Below, one piece after another: positions 1 to 9,331 of a stretch of DNA of 47,439 bases. The notes under the pieces were generated by a model. That model searched no databases. It worked only from the letters and a program-made list of their open reading frames with translations, and had not been told where the DNA came from. A program made the position numbers and the translations under genes. Every line of letters starts with the position of its first letter. The stretch's first letter is position 1. Source of the stretch: an uncultured Clostridia bacterium (lineage in GTDB: Bacteria; Bacillota; Clostridia; Christensenellales; CAG-314); assembly GCA_947601445.1 (NCBI GenBank), contig CANQGD010000011.1, positions 1 through 47,439 on the forward strand, read 5' to 3'.

Positions 1-106
1 CATGAATTTTTGCAAACGACGCATAAAATATAACCCAAACAAGGGTAAAAGCAGTCGTGAGAATGACAAGCCGACGGAAAAAACATTTGTTCTCGTACAA
101 TTGTTA

Positions 107-132
107 GAGGCTGCCGCTTTTGCGGCAGCCTC
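107..132 (+). terminator. Perfect 11-bp hairpin, likely end of an upstream gene
   Basis: The arms GAGGCTGCCGC and GCGGCAGCCTC pair perfectly around a TTTT loop. The following sequence (GATTGTATATTT) is only moderately T-rich. No gene is visible in bases 1-106, so this probably closes a transcript that enters the window from the left. The hairpin is certain as a sequence feature; termination is inferred. Confidence 0.6.
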
Positions 133-357
133 GATTGTATATTTAATTGCTTCGGACAAGTGTTTTACGGCAGACGATTAAAAGGTATCGACGATCAAAC
201 AATAATCTGTCTCGACAAGCGGAGAGCGCAACTTTCGGCGTTCTCCGTTTGTATTTTTAACGTTCGGTATATTTTCGTTATATTGTCGGTAGAATGGACT
301 CTCCGAATGTCGGCAAACGTTGTTTCGGCGAAATTTTGTCGTTAGCACGCAAATTGC

Positions 358-388
358 TTGACTATTTTATTAAAAAATGTGATATTAT
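358..388 (+). promoter_or_regulatory. Sigma-A-type promoter for the 418 lipoprotein
   Basis: A TTGACT -35 box at 358-363 is followed by GATATT at 381-386 (17-bp spacer) or TATTAT at 383-388 (19-bp spacer). The start of transcription would fall about 20-25 bases before the TTG start codon. Bases 133-357 hold nothing else that I can support. Confidence 0.55.
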
Positions 389-417
389 TAGCAAATGCTT
401 ATCGGTGGTGAAGGAAT

Positions 418-3081
418 TTGAAAATTTTCAAAAAGTGGACAATGGTTTTTCTGTTTGCAACGCTTGCCGTTTGTCTTGCGATGCTTTTTGCTTGCACTCC
501 CCCGAGTCCGGTCGAACCGACGCCTTCCGAGCCTACCGATACCGACAAACCGACTCAACCGCAAACGGAATTTTCGGTGACGGTTGCGTCTTATGACGAA
601 ACTATGGGTAGTGTGAAGGTAGACGCACCCGCAAACGGAGATAAATATCAACAAGGCGAGTCCGTTACGGTGACCGTTACTGCGGCAGAGGGTTGCAAAA
701 TAGAAAGTTTTCTTGTCAGCGGACGCGTAAGCGCACATCTGACAAACGGCAAATACACTTTCCCTATCACGCAGGACACGACAATCACCGTGACATTTGC
801 TTTGTTGCAAACCTTTGAGGACGATACTATCGGTGCAGACGTGCTTGCGTCGCTTAGCGGTTCGGCTTTATTTTCGGGTATAATGTCAGAGTGGGACCCC
901 TCTACGGGCGAATCATACTATTCCGTCTATAACACCCTTTTCGACGAGCAAAACGACGCAATATACTACGAAAGTTTCTTCCTCGATCAATTGACTTCTG
1001 CCATGTTGCTCAAAAACGTGGACGGCAAGGCAAATTTGGTGCTGCACGACGAATACGGAAAAGTGTATTACGAACCTTCCGAGGACGACTTTGCCGATTA
1101 TGACAATCCTTTCAAAGAGGTTGTCCAAGCCGATTTCGAACGCGAATCCGAAACGGAATGGACTTTGAAAAATCTCGAACTTGCACGGGAAATAACAGCT
1201 GTACTTACCACTTACGAAGAAAACGTCACCAAGTTTAAGGTTACCGTAGTTTCCGATCAAGCTGTAAGCCTTTCCATAAATTGTTACGACGAGTATTTTG
1301 ATTTGCAGCGTGTGTACAATTTTGACGTAACAAATCAAGGTACGGCGCATATACCGCAATATTGGTTGGAAAACTATCCGGAAACGGAAGCGCACGACGT
1401 TTTGCGAGAAGCATTGCAACGTGCGTCGCTTGCCAAAAGCTATACCGTCAACTATCACAGTGAGGAATACGGGCAGGAAGATCTCGACTATCAGCTTTTT
1501 TACACCGAGAACGGTATTTACGAAAATCTTACCGATTGGGAAAACGGCTATGTAGAGCGTCCCGACGGAAATGTGTGGGCGTTTTATCTGAACGACGAGG
1601 GCGAGTTTTACTTTTCTCCCGATTTTCAGAAAAATTTGACTTTGAAAGATTTGGGCGCGGATTTCGTGGTGCAGGAAGCGAGTTTGTCGCTGTTGGAATA
1701 CAAAGGTGACGGCGTATACACTATGCGCCCGATAGACACGATTGCCGGCGAATATTATTCTGTATTGCCGGGCTATTTTGCGCAGTATTTTGCCACGGGT
1801 TTGGACGAACCTCGTTATTTTTCCACGGCGACTTCTTTTGAAATAGAACTGCGTGACGGCGAGTTGTATCGCGTGCAATTTAGCTACAATTTCTACGGTC
1901 AGATCAGCGAAGACGTAACGCTTATTTTCGATAAGTTCGATTCTACCGAACTGCCGATTTCCCTTTCCAAACAATTTATCGACGGCACCGTGAGCGGCGA
2001 TTATTGCGGAAATTGGGCGGACGATTCTTTTGAATACGCCCTGACCGTCACTCCCGACAGCATAAGAATCAACGGCGACCCTGCGGAGAATATTGCCGCG
2101 TCGCAACAGGGAGGTTATACGTTTACCGTTGGCGGAGCAAGCTATCAAATGTTGCTCAACGAAGACGTGTTGGTGCTTTCAACGGGTAGCAAAATCGTAT
2201 ATTTGCATCGCAGCGTATGTCCTTGGTTGGATTTTGTCGGAATATACAGCGGTTTTGACGGCGCCGACGTGCCGTACAGCGTGGTGATAGGAGAGAAAGG
2301 CTTGACTTTGTTTGTCGGCGGTTCCGTCACCGCGATAGAGGAATTCGAATACGGGTTCGAGTTTTCGCAGGAACAACAGGTGTACATTTACACTTTCGAT
2401 TTTGTCTACAACGGCGCGCACGCGTTTTTGTATTTGAACGCCAACCAAAGCAACCAATTTATTTACGGAGAAGATCACGATGACGACGCTTCGGACAAAA
2501 CGGTGGTGCTTACGATAAGCGAATGTCGTTGGGAAAAATTCCTCGGCGCATACGAAACAACAACCGACGATGGGACGGAGTACCGCGTTGTCATTTCGCC
2601 GTACGGTATCTACATCTACGCGGACGAAATATTATATGAAACGGAAGTCACCCTCTACGACAGTTACGAAGGTTTCACTTTCCGCGTTGACGGAGTGGAC
2701 GATTTGGTTTGCATAGGTCAAAACGGTTACACAAACGAAGTAAAAAGCATCGGTTTGTATTGGGAAAAGAATATTCGTTCCAATATCACACTTGATCGCG
2801 TAATCGATGGCGGAGCGGTGCATCCCACCGACGAACTGTTCAAACCGGAATTTTGGGGCACATGGGTGAGCGAGGACGGTTTGTATACCGTCGTCATTAC
2901 CGCAAACGTTCTCACAATCAACGGCGAAGAAATCACCGCTTCATACGACGGCTACGGCGGTTATCAAATCGTTTGGGGCGAATATGTCGCAATGGAACTT
3001 GCTCCATGGGCAGGCGAAGGATATTTGGTGATGTCAAATGCCGATATATCGAAAGAAATATATTTTCAAAAACAAATTTGA
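418..3081 (+). CDS. Large repeat-containing surface lipoprotein
   Basis: Predicted 887-residue lipoprotein exported by Sec and anchored by a lipidated cysteine. The TTG start at 418 gives a basic n-region (MKIFKKW), a hydrophobic core and a lipobox-like LFAC with Cys26; the alternative ATG at 442 would remove the positive charges, so TTG is preferred. A Pro/Thr-rich linker follows. Residues about 52-127 resemble the divergent InlB B-repeat fold (GSVKV...GDKYQQGESVTVT...TITVTFA). The C-terminal part carries four imperfect repeats beginning near residues 533, 602, 704 and 812, of the form W..F.G.Y...DG..Y.VVI...GI.I, each ending in an acidic/aromatic stretch. No catalytic motif is recognised. 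Monocistronic: it has its own promoter and secG has another. A surface binding or adhesion role is likely but not shown. Confidence 0.7.
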   Translation: MKIFKKWTMVFLFATLAVCLAMLFACTPPSPVEPTPSEPTDTDKPTQPQTEFSVTVASYDETMGSVKVDAPANGDKYQQGESVTVTVTAAEGCKIESFLVSGRVSAHLTNGKYTFPITQDTTITVTFALLQTFEDDTIGADVLASLSGSALFSGIMSEWDPSTGESYYSVYNTLFDEQNDAIYYESFFLDQLTSAMLLKNVDGKANLVLHDEYGKVYYEPSEDDFADYDNPFKEVVQADFERESETEWTLKNLELAREITAVLTTYEENVTKFKVTVVSDQAVSLSINCYDEYFDLQRVYNFDVTNQGTAHIPQYWLENYPETEAHDVLREALQRASLAKSYTVNYHSEEYGQEDLDYQLFYTENGIYENLTDWENGYVERPDGNVWAFYLNDEGEFYFSPDFQKNLTLKDLGADFVVQEASLSLLEYKGDGVYTMRPIDTIAGEYYSVLPGYFAQYFATGLDEPRYFSTATSFEIELRDGELYRVQFSYNFYGQISEDVTLIFDKFDSTELPISLSKQFIDGTVSGDYCGNWADDSFEYALTVTPDSIRINGDPAENIAASQQGGYTFTVGGASYQMLLNEDVLVLSTGSKIVYLHRSVCPWLDFVGIYSGFDGADVPYSVVIGEKGLTLFVGGSVTAIEEFEYGFEFSQEQQVYIYTFDFVYNGAHAFLYLNANQSNQFIYGEDHDDDASDKTVVLTISECRWEKFLGAYETTTDDGTEYRVVISPYGIYIYADEILYETEVTLYDSYEGFTFRVDGVDDLVCIGQNGYTNEVKSIGLYWEKNIRSNITLDRVIDGGAVHPTDELFKPEFWGTWVSEDGLYTVVITANVLTINGEEITASYDGYGGYQIVWGEYVAMELAPWAGEGYLVMSNADISKEIYFQKQI

Positions 3082-3185
3082 CGACTGTTTACGCAAAGCA
3101 ATCTTATGCAAATATCAATCGTGTCGATATACGGTTGCCCGCTTTATAGCGGATACTCTTAAATTGTGTTTTTTGCGTCAAACAG

Positions 3186-3214
3186 TTGCCAAACTGCGCA
3201 CAATGTGTTAAAAT
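3186..3214 (+). promoter_or_regulatory. Promoter for secG
   Basis: TTGCCA at 3186-3191, a 17-bp spacer, and TAAAAT at 3209-3214. The predicted start of transcription is near 3221, about 55 bases before the GTG codon of secG. Confidence 0.65.
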
Positions 3215-3276
3215 GTACAAGTATGACAAACAATAAGGGCAATTTATGCCCTGTTTCATAGACGGAGGTCACAAAA

Positions 3277-3582
3277 GTGTTGAATTTTTTGGCGTTTGCT
3301 GTTGCCACAGCTGATATAGTTGCAGCTATTCGTATAGCTCTTGTAGCGATCATTTTGATTTGCACCGGTTTCATTATATTTGTGGTTATGAAGCAATCGG
3401 GAAATTCCGACGGTACCGAGGCTTTTACAGGCGGTTCCAAAAACGACGATAACGAATCTTACTACGGAAAAAATGCCTCTTCTCGCACAGAGGCGCGCTT
3501 GAAACTGTGGACATATATATGTTCGGGAGTGCTTGCGCTGTGTTGTATCGCGCTTATCGTTATGGCAGCGGTAATTGTGTAA
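3277..3582 (+). CDS. secG: Preprotein translocase subunit SecG
   Basis: A 101-residue protein with two transmembrane helices (about residues 17-37 and 80-100) joined by a polar, Gly/Ser/Asn-rich loop, the standard SecG layout. SecG binds SecYEG and assists SecA-driven protein export. The helix 1 boundary (IILICTGFIIFVVMKQSG), the GTEAFTGG segment and the SSRTEARLKLWT lead-in to helix 2 match the family. The GTG start is set by GGAGGT at 3264-3269 with a 7-base gap. Position directly upstream of rnr and smpB is the classic Bacillota arrangement and supports the call. A strong terminator follows, so rnr may be transcribed mostly separately. Confidence 0.9.
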   Translation: MLNFLAFAVATADIVAAIRIALVAIILICTGFIIFVVMKQSGNSDGTEAFTGGSKNDDNESYYGKNASSRTEARLKLWTYICSGVLALCCIALIVMAAVIV

Positions 3583-3599
3583 ACTGCAAAATATCTTTT

Positions 3600-3633
3600 G
3601 GCGGCTAACCGAGTTTAGTCGCCGTTTTTTTTT
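3600..3633 (+). terminator. Rho-independent terminator after secG
   Basis: A nine-pair stem (GGCGGCTAA / TTAGTCGCC, one G-U pair), a six-base loop, then nine consecutive T. It lies between secG and rnr and will limit read-through. Confidence 0.85.
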
Positions 3634-3807
3634 GTTGTCAAACGCGATTTGTTTTTGTGTGCCGATGGCGGCGAAGCGTTTTTCGTCGCAAGGATCGTTT
3701 CGTTCGGTGTGAAAAACAAAGTATATGGGGTGCCGCGATATTGCTTTTGATTTATCCGATCTGAAACAATGCAATCAATTTTGATTTTAAGGACAAACTA
3801 CAAATAA

Positions 3808-5922
3808 ATGAATTTTTCGGAACAAATTTACAACTTGATAAACAATATGCAATGCGAGTGGGTAACTGCGCGGCAATTGTACGGAATACTGCAAGTCAAG
3901 TCCACGGCAGAACGGGTTGCCGTCAAGGAAGCGCTTTCGCAGTTGGAATCCGACTGCCGAATTGTGGGAGACAAGCGCAACAACCGTTTTCGTAAGGTGA
4001 ACGAAAAGGATTTCGGCAGGGCTGTATTTCAAGCGCACAAAAACGGTTACGGTTTTCTGACTCGGGAGGACGGTGATGATTTGTTTGTTCCCGCATCCAA
4101 AACCAACGGCGCCTTTCATCGCGACAAGGTGTTGTTTCGCAGATTGAACGGCACCAAGGATGAGGCGGAAATCGTCAAGGTGTTGGAGCGAGGAATGACG
4201 CACGTCGTGGGAATATACGACAAAAGCAAAAACGCCCGTTTCGTCGTGCCGGACGAACAGCGTTTTATCAGCGATATTTATATACTGCCCAAAAGAGACC
4301 TCGGTGCAAAAAACGGTCAGAAGGTAGTGGCGCGCGTTATGCGTTGGCAGGATGACAACCGATTGAATCCCGAAGGGGAAATAGTGGAAATATTGGGCTA
4401 CCCCGACGACAAAAACGTGGACGTGATGTCGGTTGCTGCAAGTTACAATTTATCCCAACGTTTTCCCGAAAATGTTCAAGCTCGTGCGGAGACTATTCCT
4501 CAAAGCGTTTCTCAAAAGGATATGATCGGCAGACGTGACTTGCGCAATGAAACTGTTTTTACGATAGACGGAGAAGACGCGAGGGATTTGGACGACGCCG
4601 TCGGTATCGCCATAAATCCCGACGGAACTTACCGACTCGGCGTGCATATCGCCGATGTAACTCACTACGTTCCGCCGAACGGGGACATTGATAACGAAGC
4701 TTTTTTGCGCGGAACAAGCGTTTATCTGCCGGAAACGGTATTTCCGATGCTTCCGCGCGAGTTGAGCAACGGAATATGTTCTCTTTATGAGGGGGTGGAC
4801 AGACTTACCTTGACTTGTTCGATGAATATCGATTCTCACGGCAAAGTGCTAAACTTCGATTTGTATCCTTCCGTAATCAACAGCCGTCATCGAATGACCT
4901 ACGCCGTCGTGCAAAAGATTTTGGACGGCGACGGCGCCGCAACTTCGCAATATTCGGACATAGCGGATGATTTGCGCCTTATGGAAAATTTGGCAAAAAT
5001 CCTGCGCGACAGACGTAATCGTCGCGGAAATATCGAATTTGCCGCAAAAGAAGTGGAGTTTGTGCACAACGAGCGCGGCGAGGTGGTAGACGTGCGTTTG
5101 GCGGAAAACAGCTTTTCTCATCAATTGATAGAAGAATTTATGATAGTTGCAAACGAATGTGTTGCGCAGTATGCCGAAAATTGCGGCTATCCGTTTGTCT
5201 ATCGGGTACATGCCAAACCGAACGAAAACAAACTTGACGTGTTGTTTGCATTGCTTAACGGTCTGGGAATAAACGTCAGGCGCACTCGCGAGATGCACAA
5301 TTCGGTGCTTCGCGACGCGCTGCTCAAAGCAGAGCAAACTCCGTATTTCAATCTGGTAAACGATGTTATGCTCAGGACCATGCAAAAAGCAAAGTACAGC
5401 GATGTCAATTCGGGACACTTCGGGCTGGCTTCGCGTTGCTACTGTCATTTTACGTCTCCCATTCGCAGGTATCCCGACTTGACTGTGCATCGCGTATTGA
5501 AGACGGCGTTATCGGGAAAAATGACGGACAAGGCGATGGCTTACTACGAGGAACGTTGTCACGAGGCGGCAATACAAAGCAGTCTTTGCGAAAAACTTGC
5601 CATCGAAGCGGAACGTAAAGCCGACGACATAAAAAAATGCGACTATGCTTCCCGTCTTGTGGGAGAACAGTTCGACGCGCTTGTTTCGGGAGTGACGGAA
5701 CGCGGAATATTCGCCGAACTGCCGAATACGGTAGAGGGGTTTGTGGCAGCGGAGCAATTGGGCGCCGATCTCAACTACGATGCCGAGCGGTTTTGTTTGT
5801 ATAATAATTTCGTACGTTACAGCATAGGCGACAGAGTGACGGTTAGAATTTCTTCCGTAAACAAGCAAGCCTGTCGGATAGATTTCGATATTGTGTTACC
5901 CGAAACCGCAAAAAAGCGATGA
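3808..5922 (+). CDS. rnr: Ribonuclease R (3'-5' exoribonuclease)
   Basis: 704 residues with the full RNase R architecture: an N-terminal winged-helix domain (about 1-65), cold-shock OB domains (about 70-235), the RNB catalytic domain, and a C-terminal S1 domain (about 618-700) with a short basic tail. The metal-binding signature IDGEDARDLDDAV places the acidic residues at D254, D260, D262 and D263, and the RNB motif HFTSPIRRYPDL is intact. The enzyme degrades structured RNA and works with tmRNA-SmpB on non-stop messages, which fits smpB two genes downstream. Start ATG at 3808, with AAGGA about 14 bases upstream. No convincing promoter was seen between the secG terminator and this gene. Confidence 0.96.
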   Translation: MNFSEQIYNLINNMQCEWVTARQLYGILQVKSTAERVAVKEALSQLESDCRIVGDKRNNRFRKVNEKDFGRAVFQAHKNGYGFLTREDGDDLFVPASKTNGAFHRDKVLFRRLNGTKDEAEIVKVLERGMTHVVGIYDKSKNARFVVPDEQRFISDIYILPKRDLGAKNGQKVVARVMRWQDDNRLNPEGEIVEILGYPDDKNVDVMSVAASYNLSQRFPENVQARAETIPQSVSQKDMIGRRDLRNETVFTIDGEDARDLDDAVGIAINPDGTYRLGVHIADVTHYVPPNGDIDNEAFLRGTSVYLPETVFPMLPRELSNGICSLYEGVDRLTLTCSMNIDSHGKVLNFDLYPSVINSRHRMTYAVVQKILDGDGAATSQYSDIADDLRLMENLAKILRDRRNRRGNIEFAAKEVEFVHNERGEVVDVRLAENSFSHQLIEEFMIVANECVAQYAENCGYPFVYRVHAKPNENKLDVLFALLNGLGINVRRTREMHNSVLRDALLKAEQTPYFNLVNDVMLRTMQKAKYSDVNSGHFGLASRCYCHFTSPIRRYPDLTVHRVLKTALSGKMTDKAMAYYEERCHEAAIQSSLCEKLAIEAERKADDIKKCDYASRLVGEQFDALVSGVTERGIFAELPNTVEGFVAAEQLGADLNYDAERFCLYNNFVRYSIGDRVTVRISSVNKQACRIDFDIVLPETAKKR

Positions 5923-5947
5923 ATAATTGTTTCGTTTGTGTTTTCGG

Positions 5948-5977
5948 TTGACCTAAAATTTACTTTGAGGTTATAAT
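5948..5977 (+). promoter_or_regulatory. Promoter upstream of the small membrane protein and smpB
   Basis: TTGACC at 5948-5953 and TATAAT at 5972-5977, spacer 18 bp. A small CGGTT/AACCG hairpin followed by a T-rich stretch (6004-6023) lies in the leader and could attenuate transcription; its function is not established. Confidence 0.6.
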
Positions 5978-6056
5978 ATGTACGTTAAAGCGGTGTGTCG
6001 AAACGGTTAAAAACCGAATTTTTCTTTTCGACAAGACCAAAAGGCGGACAGTACAA

Positions 6057-6467
6057 ATGTTGGATAAAATTCTACCCTGGATAGGCGGCATTTTTGCCGG
6101 AGTGGGAGTGATGCTTATTTTTTTCGATGTGATTGCCACAATCAAACGTCGAGATAAAACCAAAACCAACATAGCCGGATTGGTGATTTTGTCAATTGCC
6201 GTATTGGGCTATGTGATAACGGACTTGATATTACCCGCAGTAAAAGAGGAAAACGGATGGCCCGCCATTGCGTCGCTGTTGTGGATTGTGCTGTTTTGGG
6301 TATATGTTATTTTAGATGCAATAGTCACTTGGGGCGATATAAAAATAGCCCGCCGCAAAAAGAAGGAATTGCGTGCCTCCACGGCGGCAACGGTTGTCGA
6401 AACAAGTAGCGATGAAGACGCGGCGAACAAAGATGAGTCCGCCGAAAACGAGGAAAACGGTCGGTAA
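6057..6467 (+). CDS. Small three-helix membrane protein of unknown function
   Basis: 136 residues. Three hydrophobic segments are visible (about residues 7-27, 40-63 and 72-92), followed by a lysine/arginine cluster (KIARRKKKELR) and a highly acidic tail (SSDEDAANKDESAENEENGR). The charge pattern suggests an inside basic patch after helix 3 and a cytoplasmic acidic tail. ATG at 6057 is preceded by AAGGCGG with a 9-base gap. It sits between rnr and smpB, ending 10 bases before the smpB start, so it is probably co-transcribed with smpB. I do not recognise a family, and a link to trans-translation is not supported beyond neighbourhood. Confidence 0.65.
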   Translation: MLDKILPWIGGIFAGVGVMLIFFDVIATIKRRDKTKTNIAGLVILSIAVLGYVITDLILPAVKEENGWPAIASLLWIVLFWVYVILDAIVTWGDIKIARRKKKELRASTAATVVETSSDEDAANKDESAENEENGR

Positions 6468-6477
6468 ACAAAAACAG

Positions 6478-6933
6478 ATGAAATTGATTTCCACCAACAA
6501 AAAAGCATACCATGACTACAACGTGATAGAATCGTTGGAGTGTGGAATAAATCTTATCGGTTGCGAGGTAAAGTCTCTGAGACGGGGCGAAGTGAACCTT
6601 GCCGATTCCTATTGCCGTATTGTCAACGGAAATCTTATTTTGGTAAACTGTCACATAAAAAACTATGACAAGGGAAGCTATTCCAATGTCGCGTCCATGC
6701 GAGACAGGCGCTTACTTGCTCATAAACGGGAAACTATGCGTATGTTGGGCAAAGTAAAGGAAAAGGGTTATGCAATAGTGCCGCTCAAACTGTATTTCAA
6801 GGATAGTCTTGTAAAGGTCGAAGTGGCGCTCGTCAAAGGTAAGCGCGACTACGACAAAAAGGACGCGATAGCAAAAAAAGATTCCGATCGCGATTTGCAG
6901 AGGACTATGAAGGAACTTTCCGAACGCGGTTGA
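6478..6933 (+). CDS. smpB: SsrA-binding protein SmpB
   Basis: 151 residues. SmpB binds tmRNA and brings it to stalled ribosomes. Family hallmarks are NKKAYHDYNVIE at the N terminus, GCEVKSLRRGEVNLADSY, the KGKRDYDKKDAIAKKD motif and a basic helical tail. I chose ATG 6478 because it gives the usual short lead before NKKA; ATG 6433 (15 residues longer, overlapping the upstream gene) is an alternative, and the ORF-track start at 6373 is implausibly long. Neither start has a strong ribosome site, suggesting translational coupling. tmRNA itself was not found in the window. Confidence 0.93.
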   Translation: MKLISTNKKAYHDYNVIESLECGINLIGCEVKSLRRGEVNLADSYCRIVNGNLILVNCHIKNYDKGSYSNVASMRDRRLLAHKRETMRMLGKVKEKGYAIVPLKLYFKDSLVKVEVALVKGKRDYDKKDAIAKKDSDRDLQRTMKELSERG

Positions 6934-6953
6934 AATTCTGTATCAAAATAATC

Positions 6954-6980
6954 AAGCTCGCCTTTTGGGGCGAGCTTTTT
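6954..6980 (+). terminator. Terminator after smpB
   Basis: Stem AAGCTCGCC / GGCGAGCTT with a six-base loop and a T run at 6976-6980. It lies between convergent smpB and typA; T-richness favours the plus direction. Confidence 0.8.
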
Positions 6981-7034
6981 AAGTTTGCAATAGTGTGAAA
7001 TTTTTCGAAACGGCCGTCTTTTATGTGAGCGAAA

Positions 7035-8855
7035 TTATTTTCTGTTTCTCGCCCAAATGCGCATACGTTCCGCATGGTCGAGGATTTGCTTGCGCAGACG
7101 TATCGAAGAAGGCGTCACCTCTACAAGTTCGTCGTCGCCGATAAATTCAAGGCATTGCTCCAAACTCAATATTGTAGGAGTGGTTAGTTTCAGCGCTTCT
7201 TCGGAGCCGCTTGCGCGGTTGTTGGTGAGATGTTTCGTTTTGCATACGTTGACGGTTATGTCATCTTCACGGCTGTTTTCTCCCACAATCATTCCTGCAT
7301 AAACGGGCAAACCCACGCCTACGAACAAACGACATCTTTCTTGTGCGTTAAACAAACCGTAAGCGGTGGTTACGCCGTCCTCCCAACATACAAGACTGCC
7401 GCGTGTGCGCTCCTGTACGTCCCCTTTGTAGGGTTCGTAGCTGTCCAGCACACTGCTCATAACTCCGAAGCCTTTCGTATCTGTCAAAAGTTCGCTGCGG
7501 TATCCGAACAGAGCGCGGCTTGGTATTTTAAATTCCAATTTTGTGCCGCCCTGATTGTCGGGAGACATATTTATCAATTCCGCTTTACGCATACCCAGCT
7601 TGTTCATAACGGCGCCCACATAAATTTCGGGAACTTCAACAACCAAATATTCTACGGGTTCGCAGGTTACGCCGTTTATTTCCTTGAAGATTACTTTGGG
7701 GCGCGATACGGCAAATTCGTAGCCTTCGCGACGCATGTTTTCTATGAGTATACTCAGGTGCAATTCTCCCCTGCCGTACACCTTGAAGCAATCCGCGCTG
7801 TCCGTTTCTTCGACGCGCATGGAAACATTTGTTTCTACCTCTCTGAAAAGGCGCGCCCTCAGATGTCTGCTTGTTACATATTTGCCTTCGCGACCCGCAA
7901 ACGGGCTGTCGTTTACTTTGAACAGCATCGAAACGGTGGGTTCGTCTATGCTGACGAATGGCAAAGGTTCTACGCAATCGATAGAGCATATCGTTTCGCC
8001 GATGTTCATGTCCGAAATGCCGTTTATTGCCACAATGTCGCCCATTGTGCCGCTTTCGCACTCAACGCGTTTCAGCCCTTCGTATTGATAGAGCCGCGTA
8101 ACTTTTGCCGTGTTGAAACTGTTGTTGCGGTGACAGAGGATTACGGGTTGACCGACCGTAACTTTGCCGCGGTTTACTTTGCCGATACCGATACGCCCCA
8201 CATATTCGTCATAGTCAATGTTGCATATCAGCAGCTGCAAACCTGCTTCCGTTTCTCCTTCCGGCGCGGGAATTTCATTTAGAATGGCGTCCAAAAGCGG
8301 TTTCATATCTTTACCCGGCGAATCGAGGCTTTCGCTTGCCCAACCCTGTTTTGCCGAAGCATAAATTATTTTGAAATCGAATTGTTCGTCGTTGGCGCCC
8401 AATTCCATAAACAGTTCCATTATTTGTTCGCGAAGTTCATGCTCGTCAAACTCGCCTTTGTCCACTTTGTTGATAACGACAAGCGCCTTTTTGCCCAATC
8501 CCAAAGCTTTTTTAAGCACGTAACGAGTTTGCGGCATACAACCCTCGATTGCGTCGACAAGCAGCAAAACACCGTCTACCATCGAGAGAATGCGTTCCAC
8601 CTCTCCGCCGAAGTCGGCGTGACCGGGAGTGTCCACGATATTGATTTTTACTCCGTTGTAGTGTACCGCCGTGTTTTTTGCCAAAATGGTTATCCCGCGT
8701 TCGCGTTCTATGTCGTTGCTGTCCATCACCCGTTCCACAACCGTTTCGTTTGCGCGAAAAACTCCGTTTTGTTTGAGAAGTTGATCTACAAGCGTGGTTT
8801 TGCCATGGTCTACGTGGGCTATTATTGCAATGTTTCTTACGTTTTCTCTTTGCAT
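7035..8855 (-). CDS. typA: Translational GTPase TypA/BipA
   Basis: 606 residues, the normal length for TypA/BipA, a ribosome-associated GTPase of the EF-G family involved in late 50S assembly and stress growth. All GTPase motifs are present: AHVDHGKTT (P loop), RGITI (switch I), DTPGHADF (switch II), NKVDK, and a G5-like SAKQGW. The downstream translation-factor domain 2, EF-G-like domains III and V and the TypA-specific C-terminal domain follow (ending MRIWARNRK). On the minus strand, ATG at 8855 is preceded by GGAG with a short gap. It has its own consensus promoter. Confidence 0.96.
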   Translation of the reverse strand: MQRENVRNIAIIAHVDHGKTTLVDQLLKQNGVFRANETVVERVMDSNDIERERGITILAKNTAVHYNGVKINIVDTPGHADFGGEVERILSMVDGVLLLVDAIEGCMPQTRYVLKKALGLGKKALVVINKVDKGEFDEHELREQIMELFMELGANDEQFDFKIIYASAKQGWASESLDSPGKDMKPLLDAILNEIPAPEGETEAGLQLLICNIDYDEYVGRIGIGKVNRGKVTVGQPVILCHRNNSFNTAKVTRLYQYEGLKRVECESGTMGDIVAINGISDMNIGETICSIDCVEPLPFVSIDEPTVSMLFKVNDSPFAGREGKYVTSRHLRARLFREVETNVSMRVEETDSADCFKVYGRGELHLSILIENMRREGYEFAVSRPKVIFKEINGVTCEPVEYLVVEVPEIYVGAVMNKLGMRKAELINMSPDNQGGTKLEFKIPSRALFGYRSELLTDTKGFGVMSSVLDSYEPYKGDVQERTRGSLVCWEDGVTTAYGLFNAQERCRLFVGVGLPVYAGMIVGENSREDDITVNVCKTKHLTNNRASGSEEALKLTTPTILSLEQCLEFIGDDELVEVTPSSIRLRKQILDHAERMRIWARNRK

Positions 8856-8935
8856 ATTGTCTCCGATATTGCCGCATTCGCGTTGCGAGAAGCGTTGTTG
8901 CAGCGTATCCTTAATATCTGTAAACTATATATAAA

Positions 8936-8964
8936 ATTATACTCCAAGGTTCTGTCACAGTCAA
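8936..8964 (-). promoter_or_regulatory. Consensus promoter for typA
   Basis: Read on the minus strand: TTGACT (8964-8959), 17-bp spacer, TATAAT (8941-8936). The -35 region lies inside an inverted repeat (TCTGTCAC at 8951-8958 and GTGACAGA at 8975-8982) that could be an operator. The transcript would have a leader of about 75 bases. Confidence 0.75.
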
Positions 8965-9331
8965 ACAAATAGCCGTGACAGAGTTGTGTTTTTTTCGTAA
9001 TTTGCACAAAACTCCCTTTCGATCGGAAAAAGAGGCGTTTGCTTTTTGGTCGCTTGCGACAGAAACGGCGAAATCGTGTAAAACATATATTCGGCAAATG
9101 CGGCAAATCTTTCCGAACAAATTCGCGAATGTTTTGAAACGTAATACTGTCTGTACCGACTTTTTATATGAGTGACAATTGTTTATCTGATAGCCGCGCA
9201 AATTGGTTGCTTGAAATTTTGTCGTATTTTTCGGAAAATCTTTTAAAAGGCGCTGTTTCGTGACTACGAAACGATCTCGTCACTTTTCGGGAGAGTTGTT
9301 CATATACTAACACATAAACAAAGGAGCGTTT
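8965..9331. other. Intergenic region between divergent typA and glmS
   Basis: Apart from the typA promoter and its inverted repeat, no gene or known RNA is supported. A TATACT -10 candidate at 9303-9308 could serve glmS but lacks a good -35. A short GTGAC/GTCAC dyad at about 9260-9283 resembles the arms near the typA promoter. I saw no glmS ribozyme core. Confidence 0.4.

Noticed and set aside
913-2148. 411-residue antisense ORF and other long antisense frames (for example 16724-18136, 29173-30354)
   Set aside because: They lie opposite strong genes, lack start signals, and have compositions expected of codon-biased shadow frames.
6373-6477. N-terminal extension of SmpB from the ORF track
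   Set aside because: It overlaps the upstream gene by 95 bases, is not SmpB-like, and the family starts close to the NKKAYHDY motif.
9176-9331. glmS ribozyme upstream of glmS
   Set aside because: The catalytic core and conserved AGCGCC-type segments of the ribozyme are not readable in the leader.
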